Shown one piece after another: positions 1 to 5,964 of a DNA stretch of 7,510 nucleotides (position 1 is the first letter of the stretch; every line of letters starts with the position of its first letter). The position numbers were made by a program, and so were the translations under genes. The notes beneath the pieces are model-generated. The model did no database searches. It was not told the DNA's origin and saw only the letters and a program-made list of their open reading frames with translations. The DNA comes from Bacteroidia bacterium (GTDB lineage: Bacteria; Bacteroidota; Bacteroidia; Bacteroidales; Azobacteroidaceae), in contig BNTP01000106.1 of the NCBI GenBank assembly GCA_025996695.1, positions 1 through 7,510 on the forward strand. The letters are read 5' to 3'.

Positions 1-90
1 TCTTTCCAAGGGATTACCTATTTTGGACAACTTTTCTTTTGTGTGATCCGTGTCAAATAATCCCATATGTCCTCGTCTTTTGTACTGCAT
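1..90 (-). CDS. Transposase, IS5-like family, N-terminal 30 codons (continues beyond window)
   Basis: Reading the minus strand from the ATG at 90-88 gives 30 open codons that run off the left edge. The peptide contains MGLFDTDHTKEK followed by LSKIGNPLER. An opening of the type 'LFD...KLSKIGNPLER' is what I know from the N-terminus of Bacteroidota IS5-family DDE transposases, where a short basic leader precedes a motif around Gly-Asn/Asp-Pro-Leu. The catalytic DDE residues would lie outside the window, so the family call rests on this short stretch only. The frame stays open upstream to another ATG at about 136. I prefer the start at 90 because a promoter-like sequence (124-154) would begin transcription near 117, downstream of the earlier ATG. 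Whether the element is intact cannot be seen. It marks the left side of the region as mobile or accessory DNA. Confidence 0.6.
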   Translation of the reverse strand, partial: MQYKRRGHMGLFDTDHTKEKLSKIGNPLER

Positions 91-123
91 CTTACTACAT
101 TTTTATAGGTTGTTTATACACTG

Positions 124-154
124 CAAAAATACGCATAATTATTTGATTGACAAT
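124..154 (-). promoter_or_regulatory. Bacteroidota-type promoter for the transposase gene
   Basis: On the minus strand TATTTTTG (131-124) matches the Bacteroidota -7 consensus TAnnTTTG. ATTG (154-151), 19 bp upstream, is a one-mismatch version of the -33 TTTG. The expected start point near 117 gives a leader of roughly 27 nt before the ATG at 90. Position, spacing and orientation all fit, but no experiment supports it. Confidence 0.5.
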
Positions 155-195
155 GAATTAATTTTTAGAAATCCCCTAATGATATTTATTAAAAA

Positions 196-310
196 TTTCT
201 GCAAAGGTACGATGCACTTGTGCCAAACTGCGGCATAAGTTGAAAAACTTTCAAAAGGGCTGTTTTTATTTTTTTTGTTGGTGTCAAATAATATCGTACC
301 TTTGCAGAAA
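196..310. repeat. Perfect 18-bp inverted repeat (196-213 / 293-310) enclosing 79 bp
   Basis: The left arm TTTCTGCAAAGGTACGAT (196-213) is the exact reverse complement of ATCGTACCTTTGCAGAAA (293-310). Each arm contains a -7 promoter box TACCTTTG, and both boxes point outward. Inside lie a second dyad, ACTTGTGCC (216-224) against GGCATAAGT (232-240) with one G.T pair, a small TTGAAA/TTTCAA dyad (240-245 / 249-254), and a T-rich run (262-276). The whole could be a short MITE-like element with 18-bp terminal repeats, an operator, or an invertible promoter. I see no convincing target-site duplication: only AA flanks both sides. It could also be related to the end of the neighbouring insertion sequence. 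The repeat itself is directly seen; its role is inferred. Confidence 0.75.
274..304 (+). promoter_or_regulatory. Strong Bacteroidota-type promoter of the PIN gene
   Basis: TTTG (274-277), a 19-bp spacer and TACCTTTG (297-304) match the Bacteroidota sigma-factor consensus (TTTG, N19-21, TAnnTTTG) at every fixed position. The -7 box lies in the right arm of the 18-bp inverted repeat, while the -33 box lies in the unique interior. The expected start point is near 311, only about 8 nt before the ATG at 319, so the mRNA would have a very short leader. This is the best promoter match in the window. Confidence 0.7.
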
Positions 311-318
311 AAGCGGAG

Positions 319-747
319 ATGAAATATCGAAGAATATATTTAGACAATTGTTGCTTTAATCGTCCATTTGACAATCAGGAACAGCTCAAAATACGATTGG
401 AAACAGAAGCCAAATTGTTTATACAACAATCTGTTTTGCTGGGAACGTATGAATTAGTTTGGTCGTATATACTGGAATTTGAAAACAATCAGAATCCTTA
501 TGCAGACAGGCGTAATGCTATTCGTGATTGGAAAGATGTTGCCACTGTGTTTTGTGTTGAGAATGAAAGTATTATTGAATTTGCAGAAAACTTGTCGTCG
601 CTTGGAATAAAAGTTAAAGATGCCCTGCACATTGCTTGTGCGGTTGATGCCAATGCGGATTGCTTTATTACAACAGACAAAAAATTGTTGAACACTAACG
701 TGAAAGAGATAAAAATCATCAATCCTCTGATGTTTATTAACGAATAA
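319..747 (+). CDS. PIN-domain ribonuclease, VapC-like toxin candidate
   Basis: This 142-residue protein has the compact layout of PIN-domain endoribonucleases, which as toxins cut tRNA, rRNA or mRNA using Mg2+ held by a cluster of acidic residues. The opening IYLDNCCFNRPFD supplies the first aspartate (D9). Glutamates around 28-30 (RLETEA) and 52-54 are candidates for the second acidic position. DALHIA gives D101, and ADCFITTDKKLL gives D114 and D120, the usual C-terminal acidic pair before the last strand. Length and start fit PIN proteins of the 'YLDNCCFNRPFD' subgroup, so I take the ATG at 319. It is preceded by GGAG directly next to the start codon, closer than a usual Shine-Dalgarno. No antitoxin gene lies upstream, where vapB normally sits; a small gene begins 12 nt downstream instead. 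No residue of the active site looks lost. The PIN fold is confident; the toxin role is inferred from family and context. Confidence 0.85.
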   Translation: MKYRRIYLDNCCFNRPFDNQEQLKIRLETEAKLFIQQSVLLGTYELVWSYILEFENNQNPYADRRNAIRDWKDVATVFCVENESIIEFAENLSSLGIKVKDALHIACAVDANADCFITTDKKLLNTNVKEIKIINPLMFINE

Positions 748-759
748 AAATATTGAATT

Positions 760-1002
760 ATGTACACAGAAACTATTTTACGAGGCGAAGGGATGCGCAT
801 CCTTATTAATCATTTGGGATGTGTGGAAGCCGAGCGTTTCATCGCACTCATCAATCGCGAGCCGTTTGATTATACGGAGTGGCAACAAAATTTGTTTGCT
901 AATGTGTCAGTCAAAGAACTTAGCAGTATGGCTATGCGTGATTATGACAAAGATACAGCAACTCACGCATTTTCCGTGAGGTCGGGGGTAAGCACTCCAT
1001 AA
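760..1002 (+). CDS. Small protein paired with the PIN gene, possible antitoxin
   Basis: An 80-residue protein starts 12 nt after the PIN stop codon and is surely cotranscribed with it. The core (about residues 10-60) reads EGMRILINHLG, then VEAERFIALINREPFDYT, then a segment ending NVSVKELSSMAM. I recognise this as a small conserved bacterial protein of about 65-75 residues often found beside PIN genes, but I know no established biochemical function. Predicted features are an amphipathic N-terminal helix, a second helix with the REPFDYT turn, and a C-terminal helix. There is no obvious ribbon-helix-helix, AbrB or Phd/YefM DNA-binding signature. The last 15 or so residues (TATHAFSVRSGVSTP) look unlike the rest and are encoded by a DNA hairpin (962-980). 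The reading frame may therefore have been extended into unrelated sequence after loss of its original stop. The antitoxin role is inferred from adjacency only. Confidence 0.7.
   Translation: MYTETILRGEGMRILINHLGCVEAERFIALINREPFDYTEWQQNLFANVSVKELSSMAMRDYDKDTATHAFSVRSGVSTP
962..980. repeat. Small inverted repeat in the 3' end of the small gene
   Basis: CTCACG (962-967) and CGTGAG (975-980) form a perfect 6-bp stem with a 7-nt loop inside the unusual C-terminal tail of the small PIN-partner gene. No T-run follows, so it is not a typical terminator. Confidence 0.5.
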
Positions 1003-1028
1003 CGCTTCTCAAACATAATTTAGCCCGT

Positions 1029-1044
1029 TCGTGCTTCGGCACAA
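1029..1044. other. Hairpin with UUCG tetraloop between convergent genes
   Basis: GTGC-TTCG-GCAC (1031-1042) forms a stable C(UUCG)G hairpin on the plus strand; on the minus strand the stem extends to six pairs with one wobble. It sits between the 3' ends of the small PIN-partner gene and the AbiEii-like gene. No T-run follows it on either strand: the run of eight As at 1049-1056 lies on the wrong side for a minus-strand terminator. It may slow decay or mark a weak bidirectional stop. Confidence 0.4.
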
Positions 1045-1056
1045 GCTCAAAAAAAA

Positions 1057-1758
1057 TTACTTTTGGATTATTGAAAATTCTTTGTAAAACTTCAAGAGTG
1101 TGATGGTGTCGGTGCGGAGTTTATTCCTGATAAATGCCTTTATATCGGGGTTCACCAACTCGCCCAAGCCATCTAACAGGCTCTTGTTTGGCAGATTTTC
1201 CATTGCATCAATGCAATCTTGCAGATAATTCGGCAGTGATTTATCCATCCGTTGTTCGACAATTTCCTGATTGATTGGTGTTTGACGGCTCATAAAAAAC
1301 CAACAGTCAAAAATATCCCTGTTTATAACGCTGCTCCTGTCCAACAATGCACAAAGTTTATTTGAAAACATATTGGATAAAGTCATTACTTTTATGTTGA
1401 TACCCAATAAGTTGCAAATATCGTACTCGTTGTTGCCCGGACGGTTGGAAATCTCAATTTTCAATTTTCGTTCTGCAATGCCGTAATCAAGGACAATAAT
1501 GCTTCCGTAAAATTTCTGCGCCTCATCGTGAATTTTGCCATATTTGAGCACAATTTTGCGTATTTTCTGATAAACCGCATCGCTTATGTCGGGAGTGAGC
1601 AAATTGAAGTCCAAATCAACCGAAAAGCGCGGCAATTCGTAGAAAAACATCAGCGCAGTTCCGCCTTTGAAACACAAGCAGTTAGCCAATTCGGCATCAT
1701 TGTAAATGTCTTTCAGCACTTGCACCATATAAAATTTGTGTTTAGTTATATCTAACAT
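1057..1758 (-). CDS. AbiEii/AbiGii-type nucleotidyltransferase toxin
   Basis: This 233-residue protein belongs to the AbiEii/AbiGii (MNT-like, DNA polymerase beta fold) toxin family. These enzymes transfer nucleotides to targets such as tRNA and act as the toxin of type IV-class toxin-antitoxin and phage-abortive systems. FKGGTALMFFYELPRFSVDLDF (residues 30-51) contains the nucleotide-binding KGGTAL motif and the metal-binding SVDLD (D48, D50). The LKIEIS strand (99-104) follows. KLCALLDRSSVINRDIFD (134-151) matches the family's conserved K...R...RD.yD motif. The C-terminal part (160-233) is helical. All expected catalytic motifs are present, so the enzyme should be active, although it is shorter than AbiEii proteins of about 300 residues. 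Its start overlaps the end of the upstream AbiEi-like gene by 7 bp, the classic coupled arrangement. The target is unknown. Confidence 0.88.
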   Translation of the reverse strand: MLDITKHKFYMVQVLKDIYNDAELANCLCFKGGTALMFFYELPRFSVDLDFNLLTPDISDAVYQKIRKIVLKYGKIHDEAQKFYGSIIVLDYGIAERKLKIEISNRPGNNEYDICNLLGINIKVMTLSNMFSNKLCALLDRSSVINRDIFDCWFFMSRQTPINQEIVEQRMDKSLPNYLQDCIDAMENLPNKSLLDGLGELVNPDIKAFIRNKLRTDTITLLKFYKEFSIIQK

Positions 1759-2333
1759 GTTGAAAATAAATTAGTTACTGTTTTTATTAGCGTTTGAGAA
1801 CCATAAATCGGCAGTAGTTTTGCAACCGTTTTTTTGTTCAAAATATGCAGATTGTCGAAATAAAAATGTTTGTTCAGATACAGCATATCCAAAAAAGCAC
1901 GTTCCGGTGTGGCAATGTTTATATTGTTTTTGTTCAGTATAATACCTGCCGTATTGGTCAAAATTTCGCCTTTTATTTGACGGTATCGAAACGTGAGATT
2001 GTCAATTTCGGTTTCGCGCGAGAGGTACGAAACATTAGTTATTGCGCTGTCGTACTGAAAGATAACACCTGCCCGCTGCAAAACATATTCAAGCGAAATG
2101 TAAGTTGGCGGGTAGAGCAAACAAGCCATTTCTTCGGGTTTATATCCCTCTTTGGCGTAAAAACCTTTGCGCGGATTGAGCAACTTGCCGGTTTGCACAT
2201 AGTAAAACAATTTCTTGTGCAAAGCAGAAGTTTTTGCATAGCCAAGCAGCAACGCTATATCGTTGATTCTGAATACTGTCCGTGAATCGCGATAAATTTC
2301 AAAAACAATGTCTTTCTCTTTTTCGTAAACCAT
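1752..2333 (-). CDS. AbiEi-like antitoxin / transcriptional regulator
   Basis: This 193-residue protein precedes the nucleotidyltransferase gene and overlaps it by 7 bp, as expected for the antitoxin of an AbiE module. The first 60 or so residues look like a winged-helix DNA-binding domain: INDIALLLGYAKTSALHKKL, then VQTGKLLNPRKGFYA, in which a helix-turn-helix is followed by the wing that ends in a 'G.Y' motif. The next part (YPPTYISLEYVLQRAGV, 74-90) and the motif IATPERAFLDMLYL (140-153) are typical of AbiEi-like proteins, where the C-terminal domain is required for antitoxicity. Family members bind inverted repeats at their own promoter and repress it, while also countering the toxin. The start at 2333 is favoured because a -7 box TACCTTTG lies about 30 nt upstream. 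I see no truncation. Confidence 0.85.
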   Translation of the reverse strand: MVYEKEKDIVFEIYRDSRTVFRINDIALLLGYAKTSALHKKLFYYVQTGKLLNPRKGFYAKEGYKPEEMACLLYPPTYISLEYVLQRAGVIFQYDSAITNVSYLSRETEIDNLTFRYRQIKGEILTNTAGIILNKNNINIATPERAFLDMLYLNKHFYFDNLHILNKKTVAKLLPIYGSQTLIKTVTNLFSTC

Positions 2334-2362
2334 ACATCTAAATTTTTTAGACTATCAGTTCG

Positions 2363-2370
2363 CAAAGGTA
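2363..2370 (-). promoter_or_regulatory. -7 promoter box of the AbiE-type operon
   Basis: On the minus strand TACCTTTG (2370-2363) matches TAnnTTTG and is identical to the -7 box of the PIN promoter. No good -33 TTTG is found 19-21 bp upstream, so the promoter may be weaker or dependent on regulation. The expected transcript starts near 2356, giving a leader of roughly 23 nt to the ATG at 2333. Confidence 0.5.
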
Positions 2371-2424
2371 AGTAAAATTTCTGAATTTTTCTTCGCTCAA
2401 TGCGGTGATTTGAAATATTAATTG

Positions 2425-2432
2425 TAAATTTG
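2425..2432 (+). promoter_or_regulatory. -7 promoter box of the membrane protein/heme lipoprotein operon
   Basis: TAAATTTG (2425-2432) matches TAnnTTTG on the plus strand. A TTTG at 2409-2412 is only 12 bp away, too close for a standard -33 box. Transcription would start near 2439, giving a leader of about 70 nt. Together with the minus-strand box at 2363-2370 this makes 2334-2508 a divergent promoter region. Confidence 0.45.
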
Positions 2433-2508
2433 CACCCGAAGATGGCTGACATTGTGGCTTGTTGTAGGACGATAAAAGTGTTGATAACGACAAATTTGAA
2501 AAATTCTA

Positions 2509-4434
2509 ATGAAAGCAAAAGTGAAAAATAAAACGGTTACTCAGAAAATTGATGTTGTGAATCCGGCGGCGACAAAGCTTTTTACAATCGCGCCCTATCT
2601 CTACATCACCTTGTTTGCCGTGCTGGCAGCAGTGTGGCTGTATGTTTACAACCGTTATCAGATTTTGAACTTTCTTGAAGACGGACAACTGTTTCGGACA
2701 GATAAATATTATTTTTGGAGCTATTTGAACACTCCCGGCGGTTTGAGCCAATATATCGGTGCGTTTTTAACACAATCTTACCACTTTTTTGTTATCGGTG
2801 CGATAGTCTTGTCGCTGGCTATCAGTTCGGTTTTCCTCCTGTTTTGGAAAATTTGTGTTGCGGAATCAACGGCCATCGCAAAATCAGAAAAATCACACTT
2901 CTTCTTTGTTTTGCTGTTTATAATTCCCATTTTTCTTTTAGCGGCTTGCACCAATAGCCTGCACGTTCGACTGGGGCATATTGTGGGGATTTTGGTTGTA
3001 TTGACTTTGTTTTGGTTGTACAAATTAAGCAAAAAAAACAACTTGAGGTATCTGTGGGCGGTTTTAGCTTATTTACTTGCCTACTTTATTGCCGGCGGAC
3101 ATGCTATTTTGTTGGTTGCTTTGATGGTTACGGATGCGTTGTTTTGCCCCAAGCAGCCACTCAATTTGAAAGAATTGCGGCTCCGGTCAGCCGTGATAAC
3201 CGTTGTTTGGGCACTCCTAATTCCTGATTTCGCTTATAATCGGGTGTATGTGACTTCGTTGAAAACAGCCTATTTGTCTCAAACGCCTTTTGATTTGTTG
3301 GAAAACGATAAGGTTCTATTCTATTATATTGCATGGTGCAGCATTCCTGTGCTTTATGTTGTGTGGCGATGGATTGCATCCAAAAATCCCGTAGCCACAG
3401 TAAAGAAACCCATTCTTTGGGTTGTGCTTGGGTTTTTCGTGATTTTTCCGTTTATGTTTTGGCAATTAAAAAAGGTGACCGATAGAGAGACCGAATATGT
3501 GATGCACATAGCTTACGAAGTGGAGCGTGCGAATTGGGATAAAGTGCTCGAATTGGGTAAAAAAGAAGGGATGCGCAATGCGGTGCCGGTGGCTTATTTC
3601 ACCGATATTGCGCTGTCTGAAAAGGGGCGATTGGCGTCCGATATGTTCAATTATCCGCAAACAGGCACCTACGGCTTGTTTATTGCCATGAAAAATCATT
3701 TTACAACGGCTCTCTATATGGGCGAATTGCATTACCGGTTGGGAATGATTCAGGAAGCAGAACATGATGCTTTTGAAGCCCTTGTGGTCAGTCCAACCGA
3801 GCACGGAGCGAAGGCTTTAAGGCGATTGGTTTATACCACGATGCTGCGTCGCGACACGCCCGGATTTGAAAAATACGTCGGACTCATGGAAAAATCGCCG
3901 CTTTATAGCCATTGGGCAAAGGAGCAGCGGGAGCATTATACGCACTATTTTGCAGATTCTTCGTATGTGATTCCGAAAACACCTCGCAATATCGCCACGA
4001 CCAACTCATTTATGGTTGATTACAATGTGCCATTTCTAAATATGGAGTCTATTTTGCAACAAAATCCGGGCGATAAAAAAGCGTTTGAATACCTGATGAT
4101 GTTCTTTTTGGCGCATCAGGATTTGATTTCTTTTTACAAAAAATGGGATGAATATTATCCCACCATGCACTACGACACGATGCCACGACATTTTGAGGAA
4201 GCGTTGCTGATTTATGCCGTAGCGACCAATCAACAAGCGGAAGTTCTAACAAAATATCCTGTCAGCCAAAGCACAATTGACCGTTTTGTTGCCTACGACA
4301 AGGAGTTAAAGACAGCCAAAACGAAAGTAGCATTGAATCTCTTGAAACAGAAATATGGCAACACCTATTTCTATTACCATCTAAACGCCAAGCCGATGCT
4401 GCTGGAAGATATTTATAATATGTCGGTTTATTAA
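2509..4434 (+). CDS. Polytopic inner-membrane protein with TPR-like C-terminal half, resembles DUF6057
   Basis: The 641-residue protein has no cleavable signal peptide. Hydrophobic segments are visible at about 28-47, 93-114, 131-147, 157-171, 181-198, 199-212, 226-243, 269-288 and 301-319, so about eight or nine membrane spans fill the first half. After the first span comes QLFRTDKYYFWSYLNTPGGL (60-79). This 'phenylalanine ... PGGL ... fl.Q' loop is what I associate with the Bacteroidota family DUF6057; the name is from memory. Residues 330-641 are soluble, rich in short paired helices (for example YMGELHYRLGMIQEAEHDA, 403-421), and look like degenerate tetratricopeptide repeats, which usually bind other proteins. 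An in-frame stop at 2497-2499 makes the ATG at 2509 the first possible start. The heme-motif lipoprotein gene follows 13 nt after the stop, so the two are probably one transcript and may work together in the envelope. No enzymatic motif is recognisable. Confidence 0.85.
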   Translation: MKAKVKNKTVTQKIDVVNPAATKLFTIAPYLYITLFAVLAAVWLYVYNRYQILNFLEDGQLFRTDKYYFWSYLNTPGGLSQYIGAFLTQSYHFFVIGAIVLSLAISSVFLLFWKICVAESTAIAKSEKSHFFFVLLFIIPIFLLAACTNSLHVRLGHIVGILVVLTLFWLYKLSKKNNLRYLWAVLAYLLAYFIAGGHAILLVALMVTDALFCPKQPLNLKELRLRSAVITVVWALLIPDFAYNRVYVTSLKTAYLSQTPFDLLENDKVLFYYIAWCSIPVLYVVWRWIASKNPVATVKKPILWVVLGFFVIFPFMFWQLKKVTDRETEYVMHIAYEVERANWDKVLELGKKEGMRNAVPVAYFTDIALSEKGRLASDMFNYPQTGTYGLFIAMKNHFTTALYMGELHYRLGMIQEAEHDAFEALVVSPTEHGAKALRRLVYTTMLRRDTPGFEKYVGLMEKSPLYSHWAKEQREHYTHYFADSSYVIPKTPRNIATTNSFMVDYNVPFLNMESILQQNPGDKKAFEYLMMFFLAHQDLISFYKKWDEYYPTMHYDTMPRHFEEALLIYAVATNQQAEVLTKYPVSQSTIDRFVAYDKELKTAKTKVALNLLKQKYGNTYFYYHLNAKPMLLEDIYNMSVY

Positions 4435-4447
4435 ACATTCCCATAAA

Positions 4448-5905
4448 ATGAAACAGAGTAAACTTTTTTTCCTTTTGTTCGCATGCCTGTTATTGACGGC
4501 TTGCAACCGCGAAATTGAATTGTATAGCGAATCTGCAGAGCATGCGCGGATTTTTCCGGCGTATGAAAGTACTTATATTCCACATAATATAGCACCGTTC
4601 AATTTTCGCATCAAAGAAGTTGCGGATGAATTTCGGGTGCGATTGGTTGCCGGAAAAGATTCGTTTGAAATTGGTACGTCCAAAGACCTGAATATTCCAC
4701 AAAGGAAGTGGAAAAAACTGTTGGGAGCACATAAGAATGAGCAACTTTTTATCAAGATTTTTGCAAAAGAACAAGGTAATTGGAAGAAATTCAAGGACTT
4801 ATGTTTTACGATTGCCGAAGAATCGATTGACCCGTACATTGCCTACCGATTGATTGAACCGGGCTATTCGGCTTGGAACAAGATGGGGTTGTATCAACGC
4901 TGCATCGAAAATTTTGACGAATCGCCCATTATGCTCAACACGCTGACGGACGCCAATTGCATGAATTGCCACTCTTTTCACAAAAACAGTCCGGACAAAA
5001 TGTTATTTCACATGCGAGGAAAACATGGAGGAACGATTTTTGCGACCAACGATGAAGTGAAAAAAATCAACACCAAAGCTCCGGGAATGGTGGGGGCGGG
5101 CGTTTACCCACGCTGGCATCCGGACGGGCGCTATGTGGCTTTTTCGACCAACGCCACCAGGCAAGGTTTTTTGGCAAGCCATACCAACAAAATTGAGGTC
5201 TACGATTTGGAATCCGACATAGTGCTCTACGACACAGAAAAAAACAGGATGCTGAGTCCGGCAATCCTAAATTCCAAAGACAGTTACGAAACGTTTCCTG
5301 AATGGTCGCCGGATGGTCGCTACCTTTATTTTTGTACCGCACCGGCGTTGAAAATGCCCGAAAACTATCAATCGTTGAAATACAGTTTGGTGCGCATCGC
5401 CTTTGATTCGGCTACCGAAACGTTTGCCAATCAGGTGGATACCTTGCTTTCAGCGCATGAAACAGGCAAAAGCGTTTCGTTGCCACGACTTTCGCCCGAC
5501 GGCAATTACCTCATATTTTGCTTGTTCGATTATGGTACATTCCCAATATGGCATCGCGAAAATGACCTCTATTCATGGGACATAAAGTCTAAAGAATTTT
5601 CTAACATGACGGATGTAAACAGCAACGAAACAGATAGTTATCATTCTTTTTCATCCAACGGAAGATGGCTTATTTTCAGCAGTCGCCGCATAGACGGCAA
5701 TTACACCCGGCTGTTTATTTCTTATTTTGACAAAAACGGAAAGGGTCACAAACCGTTTCTATTGCCACAAAAAGACCCTGATTATTATGATTTCCTGATG
5801 AAATCCTACAACATTCCGGAGTTTATGACCGGCAAAGTGAAAAACGCTCCGGAAAAATTCACAGAAGTCGCTTTGAAAGAAGCAGGGGAGGCCGTTTTCT
5901 ATTGA
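4448..5905 (+). CDS. PD40/TolB-like beta-propeller lipoprotein with a c-type heme motif
   Basis: This 485-residue protein begins with a lipoprotein signal peptide: charged KQSK, hydrophobic LFFLLFACLLL, lipobox LTAC with Cys19. The mature protein is therefore lipid-anchored to the periplasmic or outer membrane. The region 20-165 resembles no domain I can name. CMNCH (171-175) is a single CxxCH motif for covalent heme c; Met189 in FHMRG is a possible axial ligand but lies rather close. Then come PD40-type blades: YPRWHPDGRYVAFSTN (220-235), FPEWSPDGRYLYFCTA (283-298), LPRLSPDGNYLIFCLF (345-360) and YHSFSSNGRWLIFSSR (398-413). These are typical of the TolB C-terminal beta-propeller. Such propellers bind proteins or glycans; no catalytic motif is seen. 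It follows the membrane protein gene by 13 nt. The last codons and the stop lie in the left stem of a palindromic repeat. Heme attachment is inferred from motif plus export. Confidence 0.87.
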   Translation: MKQSKLFFLLFACLLLTACNREIELYSESAEHARIFPAYESTYIPHNIAPFNFRIKEVADEFRVRLVAGKDSFEIGTSKDLNIPQRKWKKLLGAHKNEQLFIKIFAKEQGNWKKFKDLCFTIAEESIDPYIAYRLIEPGYSAWNKMGLYQRCIENFDESPIMLNTLTDANCMNCHSFHKNSPDKMLFHMRGKHGGTIFATNDEVKKINTKAPGMVGAGVYPRWHPDGRYVAFSTNATRQGFLASHTNKIEVYDLESDIVLYDTEKNRMLSPAILNSKDSYETFPEWSPDGRYLYFCTAPALKMPENYQSLKYSLVRIAFDSATETFANQVDTLLSAHETGKSVSLPRLSPDGNYLIFCLFDYGTFPIWHRENDLYSWDIKSKEFSNMTDVNSNETDSYHSFSSNGRWLIFSSRRIDGNYTRLFISYFDKNGKGHKPFLLPQKDPDYYDFLMKSYNIPEFMTGKVKNAPEKFTEVALKEAGEAVFY

Positions 5906-5956
5906 TATGGATGCCCTACGGGCAAATAGTCCGTTAGGACTTGCATATCAATAGAA
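5897..5956. repeat. Palindromic REP-like element able to form a three-way junction
   Basis: The outer arms TTCTATTGATATG (5897-5909) and CATATCAATAGAA (5944-5956) are perfect reverse complements (13 bp). Between them lie two further hairpins: TGCCC-TAC-GGGCA (5912-5924) and AGTCC-gtta-GGACT (5928-5941). The whole 60 bases can fold as a closed three-way junction on either strand. The left arm covers the last two sense codons and the TGA of the heme lipoprotein gene; the right arm ends 8 bp before the stop codon of the convergent lipoprotein gene. No T-run follows on either strand, so it is not a standard terminator, but it could block exonucleases or polymerase from both sides. Its form resembles REP/BIME-like dispersed palindromes; whether it is repeated elsewhere cannot be seen here. 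Confidence 0.7.
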
Positions 5957-5964
5957 GATGGACG

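Noticed and set aside
202..209. Full leftward promoter from the left arm of the inverted repeat
   Set aside because: The -7 box is perfect, but no TTTG lies 19-21 bp upstream on the minus strand (the nearest, 227-224, is only 14 bp away), so I do not list it as an active promoter.
50..238. Plus-strand open frame of 62 codons
   Set aside because: It runs antisense through the transposase start and its promoter, has low-complexity composition and no recognisable domain.
995..1045. Possible integron attC-like recombination site near a toxin-antitoxin cassette
   Set aside because: The required core pair (RYYYAAC ... GTTRRRY) is not present; only a small UUCG hairpin and weak dyads are found.
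1029..1056. Intrinsic terminator for the AbiE-type operon or the PIN pair
   Set aside because: There is a hairpin, but no T-run follows it on either strand; the poly-A/T run lies between the AbiEii-like stop codon and the hairpin on the minus strand, the wrong order.
1845..2285. Plus-strand open frame of 146 codons antisense to the AbiEi-like gene
   Set aside because: The minus-strand frame has clear family motifs and is coupled to the toxin gene; the plus frame has no motif and is a shadow.
5067..5342. Minus-strand frame of 91 codons inside the heme lipoprotein gene
   Set aside because: It is opposite well-defined PD40 blades on the plus strand and its composition (Trp, Pro, Arg, Cys rich) is that of an antisense shadow.
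5897..5956. tRNA-like cloverleaf
   Set aside because: The fold has only two inner hairpins and lacks the length, conserved D-loop and T-loop bases and CCA-side features of a tRNA.
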